9,354 bases of DNA from Candidatus Aenigmatarchaeota archaeon (GTDB lineage: Archaea; EX4484-52; B79-G9), in contig JAGLIP010000023.1 in NCBI GenBank assembly GCA_023142905.1, forward strand, positions 1 through 9,354, read 5' to 3'. Of this stretch, positions 1-6,521 are shown piece after piece; position 1 is the first letter of the stretch; each line of letters opens with the position of its first letter. The notes below the pieces were generated by a model. It did not search any database and had not been told where the DNA came from. It saw nothing but the letters and a program-made list of their open reading frames with translations. The position numbers were made by a program, and so were the translations under genes.

Positions 1-1
1 C

Positions 2-1222
2 CTTGACGCTCTTGACGCTGTTGTTGTATCCCATGCGCACCTTGACCACTCCGGATTCGTGCCTTATCTTTACGAATACGGATATACAGGACCTCTTTAC
101 ACAACAAAACCAACAAGAGACTTAATGGCCATGCTTACACTTGATTATATCGATGTGCTTCAAAGAGAATACGGAAAAGCACCTTACACTTCAAAAGGCA
201 TAAAAAATGCAATCAAACACTCAATAACACCTGAATTCGGCGAAGTTTGCGACCTTACGCCGGATATGCGTCTCACTTTCCAGAATGCAGGACACATCTT
301 AGGCTCTGCATTATCGCACATCCACATTGGTGAAGGCCTTCACAACCTCCTTTATACCGGCGACTTAAAATTCGGGCCTACAAAACTATTAGAACCTGCA
401 TACACAAGATTCTCGCGAGTAGAAACCCTTCTTATGGAATCAACATACGGGGGCCCGCAGGATTTCATACCTGCAAAAAAAGAAGCAGACGCAAACCTTA
501 TAGCCGCGATAACTGAAACAATAAAGCGAAAAGGAAAAGTAATAATACCTGCATTTTCAGTAGGCCGAGCACAGGAAGTAATGGTTGTTCTGGCAGAATA
601 TGCACGAAGAAACCCTGATTTCAATTTTCCGATATACCTTGACGGCATGATTTGGGATGCAACCGCAATACATACAACATACCCTGAATTCCTGTCAAGA
701 AATCTTCAAAGGCAAATTTTCCACTATAACAACAATCCATTCACATCAGATCTTTTTAATGAAGTCAAAAGCCAGACTGAAAGGAAAAAAATAATTGACG
801 AAAAAGACCCTTCAATCATAATCACAACCTCGGGCATGATTACGGGCGGGCCCATAATGGAATACCTAAAATATCTTTCGGGCAACAAGAAAAATATGTT
901 GATATTCATAGGTTATCAGGCACAGGGTACTTTAGGTTCCAGAATACAAAAAGGATGGCGCGACATCCCTCTAGCAAATAAAACCGGTGGCACAACAATG
1001 ATAAAAATGGAAGTAGAAATAAGGACTGTTGAAGGATTTTCAGGACACTCTGACAGAAACCAGCTTATAAGCTATGTAGGAAACCTACAGTCAAAGCCAG
1101 ATCACATAATATTAAACCACGGCGAAGCATCCAAATCAGTAAACCTGGCATCAACCCTGCACAAGATTTACAAAAAAGAAACAACCGTACCGCAGAATTT
1201 GGATGCTTTACGATTGAAATGA
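2..1222 (+). CDS. fttA: Transcription-termination ribonuclease FttA/aCPSF1 (beta-CASP metallo-beta-lactamase), 5' partial
   Basis: The archaeal CPSF73-like nuclease cleaves nascent RNA at U-rich 3' ends and terminates transcription. The frame is open from base 2, so the start and the N-terminal KH region lie off the window; 406 codons plus TGA are present. In fragment numbering, the metallo-beta-lactamase signature SHAHLDHSG is at 10-18, NAGHILGSA at 95-103 (metal His98), YTGD at 118-121 and MESTYGG at 145-151. The beta-CASP part holds PAFSVGRAQE and the TSGM loop at 276-279. The C-terminal metal histidines lie in GFSGHSD (His349) and LNHGE (His373). The protein ends in LDALRLK, close to the LDAIRLR-type end I recall for aCPSF1. 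The first in-window GTG (59) lies inside the nuclease core, after the HxHxDH motif, and is not a start. The family is certain; aCPSF1 rather than the KH-less aCPSF2 is inferred from sequence similarity. The gene is followed by a T-rich intergenic stretch. Confidence 0.93.
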   Translation, partial: LDALDAVVVSHAHLDHSGFVPYLYEYGYTGPLYTTKPTRDLMAMLTLDYIDVLQREYGKAPYTSKGIKNAIKHSITPEFGEVCDLTPDMRLTFQNAGHILGSALSHIHIGEGLHNLLYTGDLKFGPTKLLEPAYTRFSRVETLLMESTYGGPQDFIPAKKEADANLIAAITETIKRKGKVIIPAFSVGRAQEVMVVLAEYARRNPDFNFPIYLDGMIWDATAIHTTYPEFLSRNLQRQIFHYNNNPFTSDLFNEVKSQTERKKIIDEKDPSIIITTSGMITGGPIMEYLKYLSGNKKNMLIFIGYQAQGTLGSRIQKGWRDIPLANKTGGTTMIKMEVEIRTVEGFSGHSDRNQLISYVGNLQSKPDHIILNHGEASKSVNLASTLHKIYKKETTVPQNLDALRLK

Positions 1223-1259
1223 TTGAAAACACAAGATATGTAAAAAATATTTAGATTAA

Positions 1260-1275
1260 TTCTTTGATTTTTATT
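1260..1275 (+). terminator. Possible U-rich terminator after fttA
   Basis: About 45 bases after the fttA stop is a T-rich stretch with a run of five T (1268-1272) and no obvious hairpin. Archaeal RNA polymerase ends transcripts at such oligo-T tracts, helped by FttA itself. The AT-rich background makes this weak evidence. Confidence 0.3.
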
Positions 1276-1320
1276 TAAACACAAACCATACATCACAAAA
1301 AATACATAATAAAACCGCAA

Positions 1321-1332
1321 GCTTTAAAACAT
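1321..1332 (+). promoter_or_regulatory. Probable TATA box for the unknown gene at 1366
   Basis: GCTTTAAAACAT contains a TATA-like TTTAAAA centred near 1326, about 40 bp before the preferred TTG start. A transcription start about 26 bp downstream would leave a leader of roughly 14 bases carrying the ribosome binding site. The same 40-bp geometry occurs for adkA and for the LysRS fusion. Confidence 0.5.
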
Positions 1333-1352
1333 TTTAATTCTTATCATTATTT

Positions 1353-1362
1353 GGTGGTGATT
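1353..1362 (+). promoter_or_regulatory. Strong Shine-Dalgarno site that fixes the TTG start at 1366
   Basis: GGTGGTGATT is nearly the full complement of the archaeal 16S rRNA 3' end. It sits 3 bases before TTG at 1366. An upstream in-frame TTG at 1351 would place this site inside the coding region, so the downstream start is preferred. Confidence 0.7.
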
Positions 1363-1365
1363 CAT

Positions 1366-2016
1366 TTGGTTCCGTATTATGGTGGTAAAAAAAGCACATT
1401 TTATAGAAAAGGTCATGGTAGCAATAGTAAAAGAACACATTCTGAACAAGAAAGAATAAATAAAGCAAAGAAAAGAAAAGAGGGCGTAAAAAATACTTTT
1501 GCACATAATACACCTCGTATCTTAGAAATAAACGAAGCTGTAAACTTCTATGTGCAATATTATCGCAATTTTACAATGAATGGCGGTATAATAGATAGAT
1601 TACAGCTACATGAAGCAGCATCTAAACATTTTAAACATAGTATTCCGCCAAATAAAGTAATACTTCGAAACCTTCCAGATGACACTTATTCAAATATAAT
1701 GCGCCACCCAAAAATAAATAAGAACAAAAGAACGGTTATATATCATTTAATAAAGTACCTACAAGAAGATGTAAGAGGTTTAACAAATTATGATTTAGAA
1801 ACAATAGTGCCTGGTATTATTGGGGTTATGGAAACAAATAAAACAGATATTCCTTCATTTTTACAAATTTTAAATTATCTCCCGTCAGAATTAAAAAAAG
1901 ACCTATCACAAACAGAAAAAGCATACACAAAGTTAATCGATGAATTAACACCGTTAGAACCGGTTAAACTTGGTAGTGGGTATATTTCAACGGCTGTTGA
2001 GGCTTTAAATTATTAA
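1366..2016 (+). CDS. Unrecognised basic protein, 216 aa
   Basis: I do not recognise this family. With the TTG start at 1366, set by the Shine-Dalgarno site just before it, the product is 216 residues. The first 45 or so are very rich in Lys, Arg, Ser and Gly (YGGKKSTFYRKGHG, then HSEQERINKAKKRKEG) and are probably disordered or nucleic-acid-binding. The rest looks helical and soluble, with Tyr, Asn and Lys frequent, and ends in a Pro/Gly-containing tail (LEPVKLGSGY). No signal peptide, transmembrane segment, cysteine pair or P-loop is visible. Codon use stands out: glycine is mostly GGT and leucine mostly TTA, while neighbouring genes favour GGC/GGA and mix in CTT. It has its own promoter, is not in an operon, and converges on enolase with a 16-bp gap. 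Inference: an acquired or fast-evolving accessory gene. Confidence 0.75.
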   Translation: MVPYYGGKKSTFYRKGHGSNSKRTHSEQERINKAKKRKEGVKNTFAHNTPRILEINEAVNFYVQYYRNFTMNGGIIDRLQLHEAASKHFKHSIPPNKVILRNLPDDTYSNIMRHPKINKNKRTVIYHLIKYLQEDVRGLTNYDLETIVPGIIGVMETNKTDIPSFLQILNYLPSELKKDLSQTEKAYTKLIDELTPLEPVKLGSGYISTAVEALNY

Positions 2017-2032
2017 TTATTCTAAAACATAG

Positions 2033-3160
2033 CTATATTTTTGCCATCTTCGGTTTTTCTGTTTTATCCCAAAGCCTTAGAAGCTCATTTATTTTTGCTG
2101 TTCGCATATCTGCGATACCGCATTTTATGATGGGGCTTTCAAAATCAAGTGCCATCCGTGCTATTGTCGCATCCGTTGTCTCGCCGGATCTATGGGACAT
2201 AACAGGAGTTATGCGGGTTTTTTTGCACAATTTTATTGCTTCAACAGTTTGTGAGACAGTTCCAATTTGATTCGGTTTTACAATCATGGCGTTTATTTTC
2301 TTTACTGCTTTATGTATTCTTTGAGTGTTTGTTGTTGTGAGGTCATCGCCGCACACAAGTGTTTTTTTATTTTTGGAGAGAATTTCAGAAAAGCCGTCAA
2401 AATCATCTTCATTCATTGGATCCTCAACATAGAATAACCTGTATTTTTTTATCAGGTGGTTCACAAAATCTATCTGCTCATCCTCGCTTAAAAACTGATC
2501 TTTTTGTTTGTAATAATATTTGTTGTGGCGATACATTTCAGATGCTGCAATATCAAGCCCAATCGCGCAGCCGTTATGATCCGCAATTGGCTTTAAAATA
2601 TCCATAAGCTCCATAAATCCAATAGTTGCCGTAAGCGCACCCTCATCATTCATGCCTACGGAAAGCCCTATATCTTTTAGCTCTTTTTTAAGCTCGTGGT
2701 ATGCATCAGTCATTTTTTGCACCGCATCAGGAAAGGTTTTTGCGTTTTTAGGGCATAAAAGGACTTCCTGCATATCGCATGCGCCCCCATGCGCCCCGCC
2801 GCCAAAAACATTTCCTAAAGGGTATGGAAAAACACTTTTTCTCTCCGTATTTTGAGACCACAAAAAATTATACACTGCAAAAGAAGTCGCAATAGCCCCA
2901 TTTGAACCGATTTTTCCTGTTAGGAATTTAAGCTTTCGGTCAATCTCTTTTTGGTTTATTTCGTGATTTAAAAACGCTTTTTTAATTTTTCGATTTATGA
3001 AGTCGCATGCAACTTCGGCTGGAACTGTAGGCACTTCATGAGTTCCGGTTGAAGCGCCCGCAGGCGATGCACCCAAAATACCATTTATTTCTGCTTCAAC
3101 AGTCCAGTTTGCCCGGCTGTCAAGTATTTTTCGTGCATGAATGCTCTCTATATTAGTCAT
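2033..3160 (-). CDS. eno: Enolase (phosphopyruvate hydratase), short divergent form
   Basis: Enolase interconverts 2-phosphoglycerate and phosphoenolpyruvate in cytoplasmic glycolysis/gluconeogenesis and uses two Mg2+. The N-terminal ARKILDSR and the GASTG loop (35-39, metal-binding Ser37) are present. The family's active-site positions can be matched: His124 (GGAHGG), Glu132 (MQE), Glu173 (NDEG), metal ligands Asp203 (GLDIAASE), Glu246 (YVEDPM) and Asp272 (CGDDL), base Lys295 (IVKPNQIGT), the SHRSGET loop (322-328) and Lys346 (IKCG). At 375 aa it is shorter than the usual 410-430. The segment that normally follows the GASTG loop (LRDG...RYxGKGV) is missing, and GDEGGFAPN is replaced by a shorter MNDEGALTAT. 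ATG at 3160 has a TATA box 27 bp upstream and no Shine-Dalgarno site, so the transcript is probably leaderless. All catalytic residues are retained, so activity is likely; a related enolase-superfamily reaction is less likely. Confidence 0.88.
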   Translation of the reverse strand: MTNIESIHARKILDSRANWTVEAEINGILGASPAGASTGTHEVPTVPAEVACDFINRKIKKAFLNHEINQKEIDRKLKFLTGKIGSNGAIATSFAVYNFLWSQNTERKSVFPYPLGNVFGGGAHGGACDMQEVLLCPKNAKTFPDAVQKMTDAYHELKKELKDIGLSVGMNDEGALTATIGFMELMDILKPIADHNGCAIGLDIAASEMYRHNKYYYKQKDQFLSEDEQIDFVNHLIKKYRLFYVEDPMNEDDFDGFSEILSKNKKTLVCGDDLTTTNTQRIHKAVKKINAMIVKPNQIGTVSQTVEAIKLCKKTRITPVMSHRSGETTDATIARMALDFESPIIKCGIADMRTAKINELLRLWDKTEKPKMAKI

Positions 3161-3180
3161 ATAGAAATATTGTTTAAGCC

Positions 3181-3194
3181 CGTATATATAATAT
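3181..3194 (-). promoter_or_regulatory. TATA box for enolase (leaderless)
   Basis: On the minus strand ATATTATATATACG is centred about 27 bp before the enolase ATG, the usual archaeal TATA-to-transcription-start distance. It overlaps the last codons and stop of the upstream zinc-ribbon gene, which suggests enolase is transcribed on its own. Confidence 0.6.
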
Positions 3195-3352
3195 TATGAC
3201 TCATCATCAAGAGCGCAATTGAGCGGCTCAAGAGAATCCCCGCACATAATACATGCAAAATCCCCGTCAAAACCGTCATACAAACGGCATGCTGGTATCT
3301 TATTCTCTTTTTTGCATGAAGCGCACCTTATTTTGATGATTTTTTTGAGCAT
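3194..3352 (-). CDS. Small zinc-ribbon protein, 52 aa
   Basis: This is a small unrecognised protein with two CxxC knuckles, CASC (10-13) and CIMC (34-37), separated by 20 residues. That is the typical layout of a single zinc ribbon. Two further cysteines are at 22 and 46, and the C-terminus is acidic (ALDDES). The N-terminus MLKKIIKIRC resembles the first beta strand of a zinc ribbon. The ATG at 3352 is chosen because the ribbon begins directly after it and a TATA-like TTTAAATTTT lies 25 bp upstream. A TTG at 3400 would add 16 residues without family-like character. Genes of this sort often encode accessory transcription or translation proteins, but nothing here identifies the partner. It sits between cmk and enolase. 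Confidence 0.65.
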   Translation of the reverse strand: MLKKIIKIRCASCKKENKIPACRLYDGFDGDFACIMCGDSLEPLNCALDDES

Positions 3353-3370
3353 ACTAATATTATGGGATGT

Positions 3371-3383
3371 AAAATTTAAAAAA
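3371..3383 (-). promoter_or_regulatory. Probable TATA box for the small zinc-ribbon gene
   Basis: Minus-strand TTTTTTAAATTTT is centred 25 bp before the ATG at 3352, consistent with a leaderless transcript. AT-richness of the area lowers confidence. Confidence 0.45.
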
Positions 3384-3461
3384 TAGTGATTATCACACAA
3401 TTATTTAGAATCTTGCGGATTTAAGATTTGCAAGGAAGTCCTTAAGTTTTCGGCGAATTGC

Positions 3462-3483
3462 AGATTATATTTTTTTATAATCT
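3462..3483. repeat. Inverted repeat 1 (AGATTATA / TATAATCT)
   Basis: A perfect 8-bp inverted repeat, AGATTATA (3462-3469) and TATAATCT (3476-3483), flanks six T. It spans the cmk stop codon. On the plus strand the loop is oligo-T; on the minus (cmk sense) strand it is oligo-A, so it is not a classical terminator for cmk. It abuts the next hairpin, sharing two bases with it. Confidence 0.6.
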
Positions 3484-4103
3484 ACAACTGTTGAAACTCC
3501 GTTCTTTAGGTCGGAGTTGACAGTTGTAGGGCTTGAAACCGAACCAAACAAACCCCGTCCTTTAGGTCGGGGTCGCATAGAGGATTCATGATTTTTAAAC
3601 TTTTCGAGAATCTTCTCGACGGCATTTTCAGGAGTCCCTTTTGAAGAATCAATAATAACATCATAAATAGATGTGTCCGTTATATCAATATCGTAGTATT
3701 TTTTGTATCGTTTGGAGTCGTAAAAATCGCGTGTTTTCATCTTTTCAAGCACAACATCTATTTTACTGCCCTCTCTTTTTGCAATCCGTTTAGAACGGAT
3801 GCTTTCGGGCGCAAAAACCCATACTTTAATCTTGGCATTGCATTTAAACCCTGCTATTCTTCCTTCAAAAACCGTACTATTCATTGTATCTGAAAGCTCT
3901 TTTTGCCTTAAGTCAAGCATTCGGTCTATTTCGGGATCTTTTTCGCATATTTTCCTAAATTCTGTAAGGCTCATCCCGCGCGATTCGGCATGCTTTCTGA
4001 AAAGCTCACCTGTTGAGACAAACTCCATGCATTGCTTTTTTGCAAGAAGCTTCCCGATTGTTGTAGTCCCTGAACCCGAAAGCCCGCTTATGGTTATATT
4101 CAA
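3465..4103 (-). CDS. cmk: CMP/dCMP kinase, archaeal type, with foreign C-terminal tail
   Basis: Cytidylate kinase phosphorylates CMP/dCMP with ATP in pyrimidine nucleotide metabolism. It opens MNITISGLSGSGTTT, with the P-loop GLSGSGTT at residues 7-14. VSTGELFR, the archaeal RGMSLTEF and DPEID elements, the FEGRIAG motif and RIAKREG follow, as in archaeal Cmk. TTG at 4103 is preferred: GGTG at 4110-4113 lies 6 bases upstream and the product then starts exactly at the first beta strand. A GTG at 4112 would sit inside that Shine-Dalgarno site. The gene lies 9 bp after the adkA stop, so the two are co-transcribed. The conserved kinase seems complete near residue 173 (LEKFKNHES). The last 36 or so residues (RPRPKGRGLFG onward) are encoded by the hairpin array at 3462-3573 and do not resemble kinase sequence. 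Confidence 0.9.
   Translation of the reverse strand: MNITISGLSGSGTTTIGKLLAKKQCMEFVSTGELFRKHAESRGMSLTEFRKICEKDPEIDRMLDLRQKELSDTMNSTVFEGRIAGFKCNAKIKVWVFAPESIRSKRIAKREGSKIDVVLEKMKTRDFYDSKRYKKYYDIDITDTSIYDVIIDSSKGTPENAVEKILEKFKNHESSMRPRPKGRGLFGSVSSPTTVNSDLKNGVSTVVDYKKI
3482..3529. repeat. Inverted repeat 2: long two-part hairpin within the cmk tail
   Basis: The outer arms CTACAACTGT (3482-3491) and ACAGTTGTAG (3520-3529) are perfectly complementary over 10 bp. Inside them AACTCCG (3495-3501) pairs with CGGAGTT (3512-3518) over 7 bp, leaving a ten-base loop TTCTTTAGGT. The inner part (3494-3516) is a 20/23 direct repeat of the hairpin at 3550-3572. It has the look of a terminal or subterminal hairpin of an IS200/IS605-type element, but no transposase lies nearby. 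Confidence 0.8.
3552..3573. repeat. Inverted repeat 3: GC-rich hairpin within the cmk tail
   Basis: ACCCCG (3552-3557) pairs with CGGGGT (3568-3573). After a T/T mismatch, CCT pairs with AGG around a tiny loop. It matches the inner hairpin at 3494-3516 in sequence and orientation. One of the three differences between the copies (3498/3554, C to T) is compensated by its pairing partner (3515/3571, G to A), so pairing is kept. It is markedly GC-rich against the local background. Confidence 0.8.
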
Positions 4104-4112
4104 AAAAAACAC

Positions 4113-4697
4113 CTATTTCATAATATCTTTAAGCTCTTCTACTGCTTCATGCAGCTTATTGTTGCGGTTGGTGAGCACTTTTGTGGTTGAGCCCGTCATC
4201 ATACCGATTGCAAGAGCCACGCTCTTGTTTGCCGTCTGGTGTTCATCTATTAATTCTTCTGAATCTTCATCTCTTGTTCTTGTATCATCATTAGCGCGCC
4301 TTCGGTATATCTCTTTTGAAACACCTTCGATAAGAACTACAATATCGGGATTTATCTCTTTTACAACCCATTCAGGAAGACCAACAAGGTACCCTGTAGG
4401 CGTTTTTATTATGCAGTGAGTATCAACAACAATGTTTGCCTTTTTAGCATCACTCGCAATTTTCATGCCCGCCATTTTCTGGAGTTTTTTCTGCTCTTCA
4501 GGCTCTAGATTTCTTAACTCATCCCGTGTTTTTACAAGCCCCTCGTTTTTTGCAATATCAAACATTTCTGTTCCGTAATTTACCGACTTGTATCTTATTC
4601 CATGAGATAAAAGAAGCTCTAATGTCTGGTCTAAAACAGTTGTCTTTCCAGATCCGGGTATTCCTGTTAATATAATTATCTTGTTTTTCTTTTTCAT
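4113..4697 (-). CDS. adkA: Adenylate kinase, archaeal AdkA type
   Basis: This enzyme interconverts ATP + AMP and 2 ADP in the cytoplasm. Its 194 aa match the length and layout of the archaeal AdkA family, not bacterial Adk. The P-loop GIPGSGKTT is at 12-20. YKSVNYGTEMF (36-46), the KxAGxKIA element (74-81), the AMP-side VVDTHCIIKTPTGYLVGLP (90-108), PDIVVLIE (117-124), RRRANDDTRTRD (132-143) and the EHQ...N element follow, all in the family's order. ATG at 4697 is preceded by GAGGTG (4705-4710) at 7 bases, and a TATA box lies about 40 bp upstream. It is the first gene of a pair with cmk, so purine and pyrimidine monophosphate kinases are expressed together. Confidence 0.95.
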   Translation of the reverse strand: MKKKNKIIILTGIPGSGKTTVLDQTLELLLSHGIRYKSVNYGTEMFDIAKNEGLVKTRDELRNLEPEEQKKLQKMAGMKIASDAKKANIVVDTHCIIKTPTGYLVGLPEWVVKEINPDIVVLIEGVSKEIYRRRANDDTRTRDEDSEELIDEHQTANKSVALAIGMMTGSTTKVLTNRNNKLHEAVEELKDIMK

Positions 4698-4704
4698 AAA
4701 AAAG

Positions 4705-4710
4705 CACCTC
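4705..4710 (-). promoter_or_regulatory. Shine-Dalgarno site of adkA
   Basis: Minus-strand GAGGTG lies 7 bases before ATG at 4697, in the short leader predicted from the TATA box at about 4737. Confidence 0.7.
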
Positions 4711-4731
4711 TAAAAAAATATACTTTTGCAA

Positions 4732-4744
4732 CCATTTAAAGATT
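4732..4744 (-). promoter_or_regulatory. TATA box for adkA-cmk
   Basis: Minus-strand AATCTTTAAATGG contains TTTAAAT centred near 4737. It is about 40 bp before the adkA ATG, giving a predicted leader of about 14 bases that carries the Shine-Dalgarno site. Confidence 0.6.
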
Positions 4745-4809
4745 TTTTATTGCGGATACAATCTACCCAACAATTAAAAATATTGAAATACGCCAATTGC
4801 ATTAAATTT

Positions 4810-4830
4810 CATGATTTTTATTGCATGATT

Positions 4831-4832
<2 letters not shown>
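4810..4832. repeat. Short direct repeat CATGATTTT after kae1
   Basis: CATGATTTT occurs at 4810-4818 and 4824-4832, the second copy overlapping the kae1 stop. Nothing else of note is seen in the 133-bp gap between kae1 and adkA apart from the adkA promoter. A chance duplication in AT-rich DNA is possible. Confidence 0.4.
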
Positions 4833-5799
<967 letters not shown>

Positions 5800-5817
5800 T
5801 TAGTTTTAAGAGAAGAA

Positions 5818-5827
5818 GTTTAAAAGA
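5818..5827 (-). promoter_or_regulatory. TATA box for kae1 (leaderless)
   Basis: Minus-strand CTTTTAAAC is centred 26 bp before the kae1 ATG, the normal distance to an archaeal transcription start. Read-through from the upstream operon is also possible. Confidence 0.55.
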
Positions 5828-5840
5828 TTGTTTGAAAAAA

Positions 5841-6032
5841 TCATTCCTTCTTGACAGAAACTTCTTTAAATCCGCATGAGCCGCATACTAAACGATTGGT
5901 GTGTGTTGCAAGCATTTTTTTGCATTTAGGGCATGACTTGAACTTTCGTGTCAATTTATCGCCGGAAACTTCGTATTTTTCAGACTGTTTAACATTTTTG
6001 TGCTTGCTTTTACTTTTTACTTTTTTAGGCAT
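5841..6032 (-). CDS. rps27ae: 30S ribosomal protein S27ae
   Basis: This is a small-subunit protein shared by archaea and eukaryotes (the part that is fused to ubiquitin in eukaryotes). The 63-residue product has a basic N-terminus (PKKVKSKSKHKNVK), the family's GDKLTRKFKSCPKC, and a zinc ribbon with Cys34/Cys37 and Cys50/Cys53 (CGSCGF). ATG at 6032 is chosen over ATG at 6041: minus-strand GAGGA at 6042-6046 is 9 bases from the former but directly touches the latter. The start lies 5 bases beyond the rps24e stop, so its ribosome binding site is inside the end of rps24e, suggesting translational coupling. Confidence 0.95.
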   Translation of the reverse strand: MPKKVKSKSKHKNVKQSEKYEVSGDKLTRKFKSCPKCKKMLATHTNRLVCGSCGFKEVSVKKE

Positions 6033-6037
6033 AAGAA

Positions 6038-6511
6038 TCATTCCTCTTTACTATCTTTTTCTTTTACTGTATCTTCTTTAGGCTTGTCTTCTGCTGTTTT
6101 TTCAGCAGGATTTTCTTTTTTTACTTCTTTTGGCTCTTCTGCTTTGGTTTCGGGCTCTTCTTTCTTTTCTTCTTCTACAGGCTTTGAATCTGATGCTTTT
6201 TCTTTAGGGGCATCTTTTGATTCTTCGGGTTTTGACTCGCTTGTTGACTCTTCTGCTTTTGGGGCCTCTTCCTTTTTAGCTTCCTTTATCGCCTTGTCAT
6301 AAACCTTTGCGATGCCTTTTACATCCCATCTTCCTGCACCCTGATAAACATGAGTCACAACAACATGGGTCTCTTTAGCTTTAAGCTTTTCTGCAATTTC
6401 TTTTTCAAGCTCTTTTTTGCTTGGGGTAATACCTTCATGTGATATAAAAAATTGAATATCTCTTCGCTCCATTAGCGGGTTTTTCCTATCATTAGTTATA
6501 TCTATTTCCAT
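6038..6511 (-). CDS. rps24e: 30S ribosomal protein S24e with long charged C-terminal extension
   Basis: This is a small-subunit ribosomal protein of archaea and eukaryotes. Residues 1 to about 79 form the family core: MEIDITNDRKNPLMERRDI, THVVVTHVYQGAGRWDVKGIAKVYD in two stretches around 48-72, and a following helix. Residues about 80-157 are almost wholly Glu, Lys, Pro, Ala, Ser, Asp and Thr in irregular low-complexity order, a predicted disordered tail as long as the core itself. Archaeal S24e proteins are usually about 100 residues. ATG at 6511 is preceded by GGTGG (6516-6520). The gene lies between spt4 and rps27ae in the common archaeal order. The family is certain; the role of the tail is unknown. 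Confidence 0.93.
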   Translation of the reverse strand: MEIDITNDRKNPLMERRDIQFFISHEGITPSKKELEKEIAEKLKAKETHVVVTHVYQGAGRWDVKGIAKVYDKAIKEAKKEEAPKAEESTSESKPEESKDAPKEKASDSKPVEEEKKEEPETKAEEPKEVKKENPAEKTAEDKPKEDTVKEKDSKEE

Positions 6512-6521
6512 AAAACCACCT

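Noticed and set aside
352..648. Minus-strand open frame of 98 codons inside fttA
   Set aside because: It is antisense to conserved FttA motifs and has no family character or promoter of its own.
3353..3400. Longer version of the zinc-ribbon protein from a TTG at 3400
   Set aside because: The extra 16 residues overlap the TATA-like sequence, and the ATG at 3352 begins directly at the ribbon.
3401..3464. tRNA or box C/D RNA gene
   Set aside because: There is no cloverleaf, no T-loop consensus and no paired C and D boxes; only short incidental inverted repeats are present.
3462..3573. CRISPR array
   Set aside because: There are only two unequal repeat copies with dyad symmetry, no regular spacers and no cas genes nearby.
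3799..4419. A 206-codon plus-strand open frame antisense to cmk and adkA
   Set aside because: It lies opposite two well-identified kinases, and its Ser/Leu/Phe-rich translation is typical of reading a Lys/Glu-rich gene backwards.
6000..6302. Plus-strand Ser/Phe-rich open frame opposite the S24e tail
   Set aside because: The serine/phenylalanine repeats are just the complement of the Glu/Lys-rich S24e codons.
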